DNA of 64,000 nucleotides, from positions 310,001 through 374,000 of the forward strand of contig NZ_CP084910.1 of assembly GCF_020535245.1 (NCBI RefSeq), written 5' to 3'. Each line of letters opens with the position of its first letter. Position 1 is the stretch's first letter. Under the pieces are notes generated by a model. The model was not told the origin of the DNA, ran no database searches, and saw only the letters and a list, made by a program, of their open reading frames with translations. Source of the DNA: Asticcacaulis sp. AND118 (GTDB lineage: Bacteria; Pseudomonadota; Alphaproteobacteria; Caulobacterales; Caulobacteraceae). Made by a program: the position numbers and the translations under genes. This document shows, one piece after another, positions 53,925 to 63,128 of the stretch.

Positions 53925-54763
53925 GCGCCCAGCACCTTGTCGATCCAGCGCTGCGCCATCGCCGGCCATTGATCGTGGGTGCCGTCGCGTTCGCGCAGGG
54001 CGAAGCCGTGCGGGGCCTGCGGGAAGATATGCGCATCGACGTCGCCGCCGGTCTGCTGCATGGCCTTGATCAGGTTGAGCGCGTGATCGACCGGCACGAT
54101 CTGATCGTGCAGGGCGTAGGCGAGGAAGACCGGCATCTGCGGAATACCGTGCGGCTCGCCGGCGATGCCGATGGGCCAGGCGTCGTAGAAGGCCTGTTTT
54201 TCGACCGGCGGATAGTCGGGCTTTCCCGCCGGCGCCTTATAATCGCGGTGGTTGGCGTTAATCGGCGCATAGGCGATCAGCACGCCTTTCGCCTTCTGGG
54301 CGTGCGGCTGGCAGGCCATGACACCGGCCAGATGCCCGCCCGACGACAGGCCGATATGCAGCAGAGGCAGGGGATCGAGGTCGTTGAGATAGTCCAGCGC
54401 GCTGATGCCGTCGCTCAGGGCGATGTCGTAGGGCCACAGGCCGCCGTCATTGTCGTCCTGACCCGGCAGGCGGTGCGTCAGCACATAGGCGTCGATGCCC
54501 TGTGCATTGAGCCACAGGGCGACTTCGACGCCTTCCCTGTCGTGGACGAGGTTGATATAGCCGCCGCCGCCATAAACGATCGCGCGGGCGCGCGCCGGAG
54601 CCGAAGTTGGGGCCTTGAACGCGCTCAGTTCGGCGCGGGTGACGCGCTTATAGACGCGGTCCGGCCACTGGCCTTCCGGGGCGTTCAGCGCGCCTTCCGA
54701 CAGGGCTATGACGCGGTCGGGCGTGGGGGCTTCGGCGGGCAGGGCAGGGCGGGGCGTCGGCAT
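53921..54763 (-). CDS. Alpha/beta hydrolase (esterase/lipase-like)
   Basis: A 280-residue hydrolase of the BD-FAE/hormone-sensitive-lipase-like type. RARAIVYGGGGYINL is the oxyanion-hole region (HGGG replaced by YGGGG), GLSSGGHLAG the nucleophile elbow, and HDQIVPVDHAL and APHGFAL the acid and His. There is no signal peptide. It is translationally coupled to the GNAT gene. The substrate is not predictable. Confidence 0.85.
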   Translation of the reverse strand: MPTPRPALPAEAPTPDRVIALSEGALNAPEGQWPDRVYKRVTRAELSAFKAPTSAPARARAIVYGGGGYINLVHDREGVEVALWLNAQGIDAYVLTHRLPGQDDNDGGLWPYDIALSDGISALDYLNDLDPLPLLHIGLSSGGHLAGVMACQPHAQKAKGVLIAYAPINANHRDYKAPAGKPDYPPVEKQAFYDAWPIGIAGEPHGIPQMPVFLAYALHDQIVPVDHALNLIKAMQQTGGDVDAHIFPQAPHGFALRERDGTHDQWPAMAQRWIDKVLGA

Positions 54764-54826
54764 GTCAGCTTGTCCTTCTTATGAGGGGCAAGCGGTAATG
54801 CTGAGGGGCAAAGGCGTCAACCTTCT

Positions 54827-55012
54827 TATACCTCCTCAGTTCACTGGGGAGGGGGACCGCACGACGCGCGTAGCGCTGGATGCGGTGGTGGGGGTTCTTA
54901 CTTAAAAATTCACAAACAGTATGAGGGTAGGTTCGCAAGATGCCCCACCACCACATCTCACTCACTGCGTTCGTTCGTGCGGTCCCCCTCCCCAACAAGT
55001 TGGGGAGGTATA
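54827..55012. repeat. Intergenic inverted-repeat element, family C, copy 1
   Basis: Outer arms 54827-54864 and 54975-55012 are inverse copies except at their hairpin loops (TATACCTCC ... GGGGAGGGGGACCGCACGA). Inner GGTGGTGGGG (54885) and CCCCACCACC (54943) form a second stem. A half copy is at 45490. Confidence 0.85.
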
Positions 55013-55018
55013 ATGGGA

Positions 55019-56458
55019 TTAAGCCGCTACCTGTTCGCGCGACAGGAGGGTTTGATACGCCCCTTCGACCGCCGTGATGACGCGCGGGTCGGTCGCCAGC
55101 GCTTCCGGGAAGACCTTCCGATAAGCGAGGAACGCCGCCACGTCGGCCACATCGTCGTTCAGACCCCTGCCCAGTGCGATCAGTTCGTCGGCCAGAGGAT
55201 CGGTGATCGTCTCGCCCGCCACGGCCCTGGTGCGCACGAAACGCATCCACGCCGCCAATGGCACGCCAAACCGCGCCACATCCTGTCCCTTGTCCAGCGC
55301 TTCGGACAGCGACGACAGCAGTCGGATGGGCAGCTTTTGCGAACCGTCCCAGGCGATCTGCGACAGCAGGTGACGGATGGCCGGGTTGCGGAAGCGCTTG
55401 AGGATGGCCTCCGAATAGGCGACCAGATCGAGACCTTTCGGGGCTTCCAGCAGCGGCACGACGTCCGAGATCATCAGGTCGCGGGCCAGCGCCCCCAGTT
55501 CGGCGTCTTTCATGGCTTCGGACACGCTTTCGATACCTTTGTGCAGGCCGGTATAGGCGAGCGTCGAGTGCGGTCCGTTGAGCAGGCGCAGCTTGGCGCG
55601 TTCATAGGCCGGGACATTGTCGGTCAGGATGACCCCGACGCTGGCCCAGTCCGGACCACCGGCGTGGGCGTGTTCTTCGATCACCCACTGGGTGAAGGCT
55701 TCGCGCTGGATCGGCCAGGCGTCTTCGAGGCCGATGGCGTCCTTGACGCGCGCACGCAGCGCATCGTCGGTCGCCGGGGTGATGGAATCGACCATGGTGC
55801 AGGGGCAGGCCAGATCGGCCTCGATTTTTGCCGCCAGGGCCGCATCGAGCTTGGCTACGAAGGCCACAACGGCGGCCTTCAGGCGGTGGCCGTTCTTGGG
55901 CAGGTTGTCGCAGGGGATCAGCACGAAGGGCGCGACACCGGCGGCATAGCGGCGTCGCAGGCCTTCGGCGACGTAGCCGATATAGGACTTGGGCGTCTGC
56001 GGATGGGCGAGATCGTACACGATGTCGGCGTGGGCGAAGTCGAGTTCCCAGTTGGGATCGAGGCAATAGCCCTTTTCGGTGACGGTCGAGGTGACGATCT
56101 GCACTTCGGAGCGCGTCAGGCGCTCCAGGACGGCTTCGATGTCTTCGGGGCCGACCAGCACTTCGCGCATCGAACCGAGGATCTGATACGCGATCTTCTC
56201 ATCGAGAATGGCCAGTGTGTAGAGACCGTCCTGCGCTTCAAGCGCGTCACGCACGCCCTTGGAATGCAGCGACACGCCGCAGATGCCCCAGCGCGGATCG
56301 CTGGCCAGCAGGGCATCGACAAAGGCCGCCTGATGCGCGCGGTGAAACGCGCCGGGCCCGAAATGGACGATGCCGACGGAGACCTTGGCCGGGTCGTAGG
56401 CGGGGGTGATGACCGCTGACTTGAGATCGGACAGGGTGGCAAGCGACAGGCGGGTCAA
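55019..56458 (-). CDS. uxuB: Fructuronate reductase (mannitol dehydrogenase family)
   Basis: A 479-residue NAD-dependent polyol dehydrogenase. GIVHFGPGAFHRAHQAAFVD matches the UxuB (mannonate oxidoreductase) type rather than UxaB. VTSTVTEKGYCLDP, ERAKLRLLNGPHSTLAY and the central KLRLLN catalytic Lys region are present. It reduces fructuronate to mannonate. As it is co-transcribed with uxaA, it may also act on tagaturonate, which is inference. It overlaps uxaA by four bases. Confidence 0.9.
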   Translation of the reverse strand: MTRLSLATLSDLKSAVITPAYDPAKVSVGIVHFGPGAFHRAHQAAFVDALLASDPRWGICGVSLHSKGVRDALEAQDGLYTLAILDEKIAYQILGSMREVLVGPEDIEAVLERLTRSEVQIVTSTVTEKGYCLDPNWELDFAHADIVYDLAHPQTPKSYIGYVAEGLRRRYAAGVAPFVLIPCDNLPKNGHRLKAAVVAFVAKLDAALAAKIEADLACPCTMVDSITPATDDALRARVKDAIGLEDAWPIQREAFTQWVIEEHAHAGGPDWASVGVILTDNVPAYERAKLRLLNGPHSTLAYTGLHKGIESVSEAMKDAELGALARDLMISDVVPLLEAPKGLDLVAYSEAILKRFRNPAIRHLLSQIAWDGSQKLPIRLLSSLSEALDKGQDVARFGVPLAAWMRFVRTRAVAGETITDPLADELIALGRGLNDDVADVAAFLAYRKVFPEALATDPRVITAVEGAYQTLLSREQVAA

Positions 56459-58002
56459 AGGGTTACTCCGTTTTTCCAGATGGCGATTTCGCGTTCTTCG
56501 TTCTTTTCGTTGTTCGACGGCTCGCCCGACGCCACGCGCAGGATCAGATCCATCAGGTCGTCCGTCGTCTCGTCCAGCGTCTTGCCTTCCAGCGCCTGAC
56601 CGGCATTGAAGTCGATCCAGTGCGGTTTCTTTTCGGCCAGCGCCGTGTTCGACGCGATCTTCAGCGTCGGCGCGGGGAAGCCCAGCGGTGTGCCGCGGCC
56701 GGTGGTGAACAGCACGATCACCGCCCCTGCCGCCGTCAGGGCCGTCGACGACACCGCGTCATTGCCGGGCGCTTCAAGCAGGGACAGGCCCGGTTGCGTG
56801 GCGCGTTCGCCGTAGCGCAGCACCTCGGTCAACTGGCTTAAGCCGCCTTTCTGCACCGCGCCCAGCGACTTTTCTTCGAGCGTGGTGATGCCGCCGGCCT
56901 TGTTGCCGGGCGACGGGTTCTCGAACACCGGCTGGTTGTTGTCGAGGAAGTATTGTTTGAAGTCGTTGACCACATCGACGATCTCATGGAACACCGTCTC
57001 GTCCTTGGCGCGCGCCATCAGAATGCGTTCGGCGCCGAAGACCTCGGGGATTTCGGTCATGATCGACTTGCCGCCGGCCAGCGCAACAATGTCGGCCACG
57101 CGACCGACCAGCGGATTGGCGGTCAGGCCCGAAAAGCCGTCCGAGCCGCCGCACTTCACGCCGATGGCCAGGTCCGAAACGTGGCACAGTTCGCGCTGAT
57201 CTTTTTCGACCACCTGAATCAGTTCTTCCAGCGCTTCCAGACCGGCCTCGTGCTCGTCATCGACCATCTGAGCCGCGAAATATTTGAGGCGGTCGGGCGT
57301 GCGGCCTTCGATCTCGCTGATCAGGGCGCTCAACTGATTGTTCTCGCAGCCCAGACCGACGATCAGCACGCCGCCGGCATTGGGATGAGCCGCCAGCGCC
57401 GCCAACAGCTTGCGCGTATGGCCGAGATCGTCCCCCAGTTGCGAACAGCCGAGCGGATGGGTCAGGGCGTGGACGCCATCGACGCGGCCCTTGAAGCGTT
57501 CCGTCGCCACCTTGGCCAGACGCTCCGAGGTGCGCGCCACGCAGCCGACCGTGCACAATATCCAGATTTCATTGCGGATGCCGACGCGGCCATCCGCCCG
57601 GCGGTAGCCCATGAAGGTCCGCGCATCGGGGTGCGAGCCTGGCCCTTCGGCAGCTTCGGGCACATAGTCATAATCTTCGACGCCGGTCAGCGAAGTGGCC
57701 AGGTTGTGCGTGTGGATATGCTCTCCCGTCCGAATCGGCGCAATCGCATGGCCGATGCGGAAGCCGAACTTCAGCACCGGTGCGTCCACGGCGATGTCGC
57801 GCAGGGCGATCTTGTGCCCCTTGGGGATGTCGGTGGTCAGCGTAACGTTCAGATCGCCGAAGCTCAGCACCTCGCCGGCGCTCAAAGGCTCGACGGCGAT
57901 GGCCACGTCGTCGGTCGAATGGACGCGGACATAGCGCACCATGTCGGCAGCCTTGATATCCTTGGGGCCGAGGGCGGCGCAGGCGGCGGATTCGTCGGGC
58001 AT
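56455..58002 (-). CDS. uxaA: Altronate dehydratase
   Basis: A 515-residue enzyme that dehydrates altronate to 2-keto-3-deoxygluconate. The N-terminal SAF domain (DVAIAVEPLSAGEVLSFGDL) is joined to the UxaA catalytic part: CTVGCVARTSERLAK, HPLGCSQLGDDLGHTRKLLA, VGLGCENNQ, KCGGSDGFSGLTANP and the conserved metal-site cysteines. A near-palindromic operator lies about 60 bases upstream. uxuB follows with overlap. Confidence 0.95.
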   Translation of the reverse strand: MPDESAACAALGPKDIKAADMVRYVRVHSTDDVAIAVEPLSAGEVLSFGDLNVTLTTDIPKGHKIALRDIAVDAPVLKFGFRIGHAIAPIRTGEHIHTHNLATSLTGVEDYDYVPEAAEGPGSHPDARTFMGYRRADGRVGIRNEIWILCTVGCVARTSERLAKVATERFKGRVDGVHALTHPLGCSQLGDDLGHTRKLLAALAAHPNAGGVLIVGLGCENNQLSALISEIEGRTPDRLKYFAAQMVDDEHEAGLEALEELIQVVEKDQRELCHVSDLAIGVKCGGSDGFSGLTANPLVGRVADIVALAGGKSIMTEIPEVFGAERILMARAKDETVFHEIVDVVNDFKQYFLDNNQPVFENPSPGNKAGGITTLEEKSLGAVQKGGLSQLTEVLRYGERATQPGLSLLEAPGNDAVSSTALTAAGAVIVLFTTGRGTPLGFPAPTLKIASNTALAEKKPHWIDFNAGQALEGKTLDETTDDLMDLILRVASGEPSNNEKNEEREIAIWKNGVTL

Positions 58003-58061
58003 GTGTCGGTGTCTCTCTGCATCCCTTTACGCAGGACGCCACTTTTTCGCGGTTAACGCTT

Positions 58062-58096
58062 GGTAACCGGTGTCATACCTCTGAAACCGGTGTATA
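58062..58096. promoter_or_regulatory. Two operator-like sites upstream of uxaA
   Basis: GGTAACCGGTGTCAT (58062-58076) and TGAAACCGGTGTATA (58082-58096) share the core AACCGGTGT. The first is the exact reverse complement of the site upstream of uxaC. They are likely binding sites for the adjacent LacI-family regulator. Confidence 0.7.
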
Positions 58097-58235
58097 AGCA
58101 AGAGGCGTAACGTGGTCGAGGGGCGAAAATATGCGTGCTTGCTCCTCACCGGCGTTTACCTCTAAATATAACATATGAAACGGACTTTTGTACGATCAGC
58201 CGTTTCGCAGCTCAGGCCGGAAGCATAACGCAAAA

Positions 58236-59324
58236 ATGACCTCATCCGCTCTTTCCGAAGGCGCACCCGATCCCGTCGAAGAATTTCTCAAGCGCCGCAA
58301 GAAGGCGACGATCAATGACGTAGCGTCTCTGGCGCGGGTATCGAAGAAGACGGTGTCGCGGGTCATCAACCACTCGCCTTCGGTGCGCGCCGAAACTCGC
58401 GATCAGGTCAACGCCATCATCGCCCGCATCGGCTTCAAGCCCGACCCGCAGGCGCGCGGTCTGGCCTTCCGGCGCTCCTTCCTGCTGGGGCTGGTCTATG
58501 ACAACCCCAATGCCCAGTACATCATCAACATCCAGAACGGCGTGCTGGACTGCATCCGCGGGTCGGGCACCGAACTGGTCGTGCACCCGTGCGACAAGAA
58601 CGATCCGGACTTTGTCGAGGAAATCCGCGACTTCGTGGAGTTGCAGCGCCTGTCCGGCGTTATCCTGCTGCCGCCCATCGCCGAAAACCGTCAGCTTCTG
58701 GCCGTGCTCGACGATCTCGACGTGCCCTATGTGCGCATCACCGCCATGCTGGGCGCCGAAAACACCCCGCCGATCGAGTCGCAGCAGGTCGTGTCGCGCG
58801 ACCGCATCGGCTGCCGTCAGGCGGCCGAGCACCTGGCCGATCTGGGCCACAGCCGTATCGGCTTCGTCACCGGCCCGGCGGGCTACGCCTCGGCGCGCGA
58901 ACGCCGTCAGGGCTTCGACGAGGGCCTGACCGCGCGCGGCCTCGCTCTGGATACCACCCTGATCGTGCAGGGCGAATATACCTTCGAATCCGGCTATCTG
59001 GCCGGGAAGGCGCTCCTGGCCCAAACCCCGCGCCCGACCGCTATCTTCAGCTCAAACGACGAAATGGCCGTGGGCGTTTATAAGGCCGCCGCCGAAGCCG
59101 GCCTCGCCATCCCCGAAGACCTGAGCGTCGTCGGGTACGATGATGCCCCCATCGCTGCGCGCGTCACGCCGGGTCTGACCAGTGTGCGCGCGCCGATCCG
59201 CGACATGGGCCGTGCGGCCGCCGATGCCCTGATCGCCGAAAACAAGCGCGATACGACGATCTTCGACACGGCGCTGGTGGTGCGGCAATCGACCGGTCCG
59301 GCAGAGCCCCTGTTCAAGCCGTAG
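58236..59324 (+). CDS. LacI-family regulator of hexuronate genes
   Basis: 362 residues. The LacI helix-turn-helix is ATINDVASLARVSKKTVSRVIN (given here as its parts: DVASLARVS, KKTVSRVIN), followed by the hinge and a periplasmic-binding-protein-like ligand domain (LLGLVYDNPNAQYI, GHSRIGFVTGP, PTAIFSSNDEMAVGVY, LSVVGYDDAPIA). It lies between divergent uxaA-uxuB and uxaC, and the operator sites flank it, so it probably represses these genes until a uronate-derived inducer binds. ATG 58236 is chosen. The longer frame from 58188 has no typical start. Confidence 0.92.
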   Translation: MTSSALSEGAPDPVEEFLKRRKKATINDVASLARVSKKTVSRVINHSPSVRAETRDQVNAIIARIGFKPDPQARGLAFRRSFLLGLVYDNPNAQYIINIQNGVLDCIRGSGTELVVHPCDKNDPDFVEEIRDFVELQRLSGVILLPPIAENRQLLAVLDDLDVPYVRITAMLGAENTPPIESQQVVSRDRIGCRQAAEHLADLGHSRIGFVTGPAGYASARERRQGFDEGLTARGLALDTTLIVQGEYTFESGYLAGKALLAQTPRPTAIFSSNDEMAVGVYKAAAEAGLAIPEDLSVVGYDDAPIAARVTPGLTSVRAPIRDMGRAAADALIAENKRDTTIFDTALVVRQSTGPAEPLFKP

Positions 59325-59371
59325 CTACATGCATTTTGCGAGCGATTCTAAAATAGGCGTTGAAAAATACC

Positions 59372-59386
59372 ATGACACCGGTTACC
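59372..59386. promoter_or_regulatory. Operator-like site upstream of uxaC
   Basis: ATGACACCGGTTACC is the exact reverse complement of the site at 58062-58076, about 90 bases before the uxaC ATG. Confidence 0.7.
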
Positions 59387-59474
59387 TGTTGAGGCGGGAG
59401 CTTATGAACCTTGGGGCCGTCATAACACAAAGCTAAAGCGGTCTCCGGCTTCGCCTTTTTTCGGTACGTAACAC

Positions 59475-60887
59475 ATGTCCAAGCCTCTGATTCTGAACGA
59501 AGACCGCCTGTTTTCCGCGGACCCGGCGCAGCGCGCGGTCGCACGCGAACTCTACGCGCTGATCAAGGATTATCCGATCCTGTCGCCGCACGGTCATACC
59601 GACCCGCAATGGTTCGCCGACAACGAAAACTTCGGCAACGCCACAGAACTGCTGCTGGCGCCGGACCACTATGCCTACCGTATGCTCTATTCGCAGGGCG
59701 TAGCCATGAACGACGTCGGCGTCGCCTCCAGGGCCGGCCCGTCGACCGCCGATCCGCGTCAGGCGTGGAAGATATTCGCCTCGAACCAGCACCTGTTCCG
59801 CGGCACCCCGACCGCCATGTGGATGAGCCACGTCTTCGGCCACATCATGGGCTTCGACAAACGCCTCGATGAAACGACGGCGGACTTCTATTTCGACCGT
59901 ATCGGTGAGCTACTGGCGTCGGACGCCTATAAGCCGCGCGCCCTGTTCGACCGCTTCAATATCGAGCTTCTGGCCACCACCGAGAGCCCGACCGACACGC
60001 TGGAGCACCATCAGAAGATCAAGGCTTCGGGCTGGAAGGGCCGCGTCGTCACCGCCTACCGCCCCGACCCGGTCATCGACGCCGAGCACGAAGACTTCCG
60101 CGACAAGCTGAAAATCTTCGCCGACCTGTCGGGCGAAGACGTTTATAGCTGGAAGGGCTATCTGGCCGCCCATCGCAAGCGCCGCGACTTCTTCATGGAG
60201 ATGGGCGCGACCTCGACCGACCACGGCCACCCGACGGCCAAGACCGCCAACCTGTCGAGCGCCGACACCGAGGCCCTGTTCAACCGCATCATCAAGGGCG
60301 AGTTCACCGCCGCCGATGCCGAGCTGTTCCGCGCCCAGATGCTGACCGAAATGGCGCGCATGAGCCTCGACGACGGCCTGACCATGCAGATCCACCCCGG
60401 CTCGTTCCGCAATCACAACCAGAAGATCTTCGAGACCTTCGGGCGCGACAAGGGCTGCGACATTCCGCTGGCCACCGATTACGTCAACGATCTCAAGCCG
60501 CTGCTCGACGCCTTCGGCAATGAGACCGACCTGACGGTCATTCTGTTCACCCTCGATGAGACCGCCTACGCCCGCGAACTGGCGCCGCTGGCCGGTCACT
60601 ATCCGATCCTGAAACTCGGCCCCTCGTGGTGGTTCCACGATTCGCCGGAAGGCATGACGCGCTTCCGGGAACAGGTCACCGAAACCGCCGGCTTCTACAA
60701 TACGGTCGGCTTCAACGACGACACCCGCGCCTTCCTGTCTATCCCGGCGCGTCACGACGTCGCCCGCCGCATCGATGCCAACTTCCTGGCGCGTCTGGTG
60801 GTCGAGCATCGTCTGGAACTGGAAGACGCCGCCGAGACGATCAAGGACCTCACCTATAACCTGCCCAAGGCGGCGTATAAGCTTTAG
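59475..60887 (+). CDS. uxaC: Glucuronate/galacturonate isomerase
   Basis: A 470-residue enzyme that converts glucuronate to fructuronate and galacturonate to tagaturonate. UxaC features: LSPHGHTDPQWFADN (metal His pair), LFRGTPTAMWMSHVFGHIMGF split by family variation, LLATTESPTDTLEHH, MQIHPGSFRNHN, LGPSWWFHDSPEGM and NTVGFNDDTRAFLSIPARHD. Length is normal. It starts the plus-strand arm of the hexuronate regulon. Confidence 0.96.
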   Translation: MSKPLILNEDRLFSADPAQRAVARELYALIKDYPILSPHGHTDPQWFADNENFGNATELLLAPDHYAYRMLYSQGVAMNDVGVASRAGPSTADPRQAWKIFASNQHLFRGTPTAMWMSHVFGHIMGFDKRLDETTADFYFDRIGELLASDAYKPRALFDRFNIELLATTESPTDTLEHHQKIKASGWKGRVVTAYRPDPVIDAEHEDFRDKLKIFADLSGEDVYSWKGYLAAHRKRRDFFMEMGATSTDHGHPTAKTANLSSADTEALFNRIIKGEFTAADAELFRAQMLTEMARMSLDDGLTMQIHPGSFRNHNQKIFETFGRDKGCDIPLATDYVNDLKPLLDAFGNETDLTVILFTLDETAYARELAPLAGHYPILKLGPSWWFHDSPEGMTRFREQVTETAGFYNTVGFNDDTRAFLSIPARHDVARRIDANFLARLVVEHRLELEDAAETIKDLTYNLPKAAYKL

Positions 60888-60904
60888 GTTTTGAGTTGAA
60901 AAAA

Positions 60905-60960
60905 TGAAGGGGGCGGTGCGCAAGCCGCGAAGCGGTAGCGCAACAGAAAAGCCCCCTTCA
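60905..60960. terminator. Large hairpin between convergent uxaC and Atu4866-like gene
   Basis: TGAAGGGGGC (60905-60914) pairs with GCCCCCTTCA (60951-60960), and nested TGCGC/GCGCA and CCGC/GCGG pairs lie inside. It probably acts in both directions, and no clear T run is present. Confidence 0.6.
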
Positions 60961-60984
60961 CCCTATGCAGAACGAAGCCCTGGG

Positions 60985-61296
60985 CTAGGGTTGCGTCTCC
61001 CGATAAAAGACCATTCCGCCGTGGTACAGCACGTCATCGACGAAATCACCATCGGCGGTGAAGCCCGTATCGTCCCAGTATTCGATATGCGTTCCGGTAA
61101 CCTCGTAACGGCCCCGATAGGCGCTTTTGCGCGCGCCGCGCGCCTCATCGTAGCGGCCGTTCGCCAGCAGTTCCTGCCGGACATGGCCGTCCCGGGTGAC
61201 CCACATGCCGACATAAGGATGAGGGGTTTGCACAGGTGCCTCCTTCTGTGAGGGCGGGATAGCGGCAACCAGCGCCGCAAGGATCAGGGCGCGCAT
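60985..61296 (-). CDS. Atu4866-domain protein, secreted
   Basis: 103 residues with a signal-like N-terminus (MRALILAALVAAIPP) and the Atu4866 beta-barrel domain: YVGMWVTRDGHVRQELLANG, YDEARGARKSAYRGRYEVTG, YWDDTGFTADGDFVDDVLYHGGMVFYRE. No biochemical role is known to me. The ATG shares a base with the SDR stop (TGATG), so it is translationally coupled to that gene. Such pairing with oxidoreductases is familiar in Atu4866 proteins. Confidence 0.85.
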   Translation of the reverse strand: MRALILAALVAAIPPSQKEAPVQTPHPYVGMWVTRDGHVRQELLANGRYDEARGARKSAYRGRYEVTGTHIEYWDDTGFTADGDFVDDVLYHGGMVFYRETQP

Positions 61297-62021
61297 CAGG
61301 ATGCCCGCGTCGGACGCACGACGATCTCGTTGACATCGACATCGTCCGGTTGCTCGATGGCGTAGCGCACCGCGCGACCTATGGCGTCCGGTTGCAGCGC
61401 GATGGCGCGATAGGTGCGCATCATCTCGGCAGCGGTTTCGTCGGTAATGGTGGAGGCCAGTTCGCTCTCTACCACGCCGGGATGGATGCAGGTGACGCGC
61501 AGGCGATCGTTTTCCTGACGCAGGCCGTCGGAAATCGCCCGTACGGCGTACTTGGTCGCACAGTAGACGGCGGCGGTCGGCACCACCTGCAAGGCCCCGA
61601 TCGAAGCGATATTGATGACGTGGCCGTGGCCTTGCGCCCGCATGTCCGGCAGAACCGCCGCGATGCCGTGCAAGACGCCCTTGATATTGACATCGACCAT
61701 GCGATCCCATTCCTCGACCTTCATCGAGGCCATGGGCGACAGCGGCATGATGCCGGCATTGTTGACGATGACATCGACCCGCCCCCATATCGTTTTCGCC
61801 GCTTCGGCAAAGGCAGCGACATTCGCGCGGTCGGTGACGTCCAGCGCGCGAACCTCTACCGTGGCGCCTCCGGCCTGCAGTTCCGTAGCCAGCGCCTCCA
61901 GTCGATCCACGCGCCGCGCCCCCAGCATCAGACGCGCACCCGTATCCGCCAGTTCGCGAGCAATACCGGCGCCGATGCCGCTCGAAGCCCCGGTAATCAA
62001 TACAACCTTATCCATAGCCAT
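61296..62021 (-). CDS. SDR-family oxidoreductase
   Basis: A 241-residue classical short-chain dehydrogenase: VLITGASSGIGAGIARELA (cofactor), NNAGIMPLSPM, NIASIGALQ with the catalytic Ser, YCATKYAV (Tyr and Lys) and HPGVVESEL. ATG 62021 has an AGGAG site, and the in-frame TTG 62027 is too close to that site. It diverges from a LysR regulator that probably controls it. Substrate unknown. Confidence 0.9.
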   Translation of the reverse strand: MAMDKVVLITGASSGIGAGIARELADTGARLMLGARRVDRLEALATELQAGGATVEVRALDVTDRANVAAFAEAAKTIWGRVDVIVNNAGIMPLSPMASMKVEEWDRMVDVNIKGVLHGIAAVLPDMRAQGHGHVINIASIGALQVVPTAAVYCATKYAVRAISDGLRQENDRLRVTCIHPGVVESELASTITDETAAEMMRTYRAIALQPDAIGRAVRYAIEQPDDVDVNEIVVRPTRAS

Positions 62022-62119
62022 GTTCAACTCCTGTGAAAGTGACAGGAGCGAATTTAGGCGGCACCAATTGTCACGACAATTTGCCCGTTGATTGACTTGG
62101 TGGTAAGTTTAAATAACCA

Positions 62120-63013
62120 ATGCGGATTGATAAAAACATCATGGAACTGTTCGTGGCTGTCGCGGATGCCGGGAGTTTCCGGCTGGCGGCGGACCGTTTG
62201 GGCGTGACCCGTTCGGCGGTCAGTCAGTCCATGCGGCGGTTGGAGGATCATCTCGGCATCTCGCTGGTCAGCCGCACGACACGCAGTTTCAGCCTTACCG
62301 AAGCCGGTCAGCGCTTCTATGCGGAAGTCGCCCCGGCTATGGCCGAACTCAATGCCGCCGCCGAAGCCATAGGCGACCGCGCCGGGCCGCCCGTCGGCCT
62401 GTTGCGGCTGGCCGTATCCTCCATCGCCGAACGCTTCATTTCGGGGCCGCTGCTGGCGTCTTTTATCGAGGCTTACCCCGCCATCGAACTGGACGTCACC
62501 ATCACCGACGACACCTTCGATATTGTCGCCGAAAGGTACGATGCCGGGGTGCGTCTCGGCGAAGTCATTGCTCAGGACATGATCGCCGTGCCGGTGTCCG
62601 GCGACCAGAGGCAACTGGCCTTCGCCGCACCCGCCTATATCGAACGCTACGGCGCGCCCGGCCACCCGCGCGATCTGATCCACCACCGCTGCATCGGCTG
62701 GCGACCCGCGCCGGGCGTTGCGCCCTATCGCTGGGAGTTCACCGAAGAGGGGCGCGACTTCAATGTCGAGGTCAGCCCCAACCTGACCACCAATGATATG
62801 GGCCTGATGGTCCGCACGGCCTGCGCCGGGGGTGGCGTCACCTTCGGTATGGAGGAAACCTTCCGCGCCTCTGTTGCGCGCGGCGAACTGGTGCCGCTGC
62901 TGGAGGCGTTTTCCTCGGCCTTTCCGGGCTTCTATCTCTATTTTCCCAGCCGCCGAAACCTTGCGCCCAAGCTCAGGGCGCTGATCGATCATGCGCGGGT
63001 TTTCAAAGGATAA
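62120..63013 (+). CDS. LysR-family transcriptional regulator
   Basis: 297 residues. The N-terminal winged helix-turn-helix (NIMELFVAVADAGSFRLAADR, GVTRSAVSQSMRRLEDHLG) is followed by an effector-binding domain of the CrgA/YafC-like type (GLLRLAVSSIAERFISGPLLASF, DAGVRLGEVIAQDMIAVPV). It is divergent from the SDR gene with about 100 bases between, the usual arrangement for a LysR regulator and its target. The inducer is unknown. Confidence 0.92.
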   Translation: MRIDKNIMELFVAVADAGSFRLAADRLGVTRSAVSQSMRRLEDHLGISLVSRTTRSFSLTEAGQRFYAEVAPAMAELNAAAEAIGDRAGPPVGLLRLAVSSIAERFISGPLLASFIEAYPAIELDVTITDDTFDIVAERYDAGVRLGEVIAQDMIAVPVSGDQRQLAFAAPAYIERYGAPGHPRDLIHHRCIGWRPAPGVAPYRWEFTEEGRDFNVEVSPNLTTNDMGLMVRTACAGGGVTFGMEETFRASVARGELVPLLEAFSSAFPGFYLYFPSRRNLAPKLRALIDHARVFKG

Positions 63014-63046
63014 AGACGAAGGGCCAGTCAGCCCCTTCCCCCCATA

Positions 63047-63078
63047 AATTATAAAGCCCCGCTATTTCCGGCGGGGCT
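63047..63078 (-). terminator. Rho-independent terminator of acnB
   Basis: On the minus strand AGCCCCGC and GCGGGGCT form an 8-bp stem followed by TTATAATTT. Confidence 0.85.
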
Positions 63079-63092
63079 CCCTGTATCGGGGT

Positions 63093-63113
63093 GCAGGGGT
63101 CTGCGACCCCTGC
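63093..63113. repeat. Small hairpin downstream of acnB
   Basis: GCAGGGGT and ACCCCTGC pair around CTGCG. A similar GTGCAGGGGCGATGCCCCTG hairpin lies near 45580-45600. Confidence 0.5.
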
Positions 63114-63128
63114 GAGACTTAACCCGGA

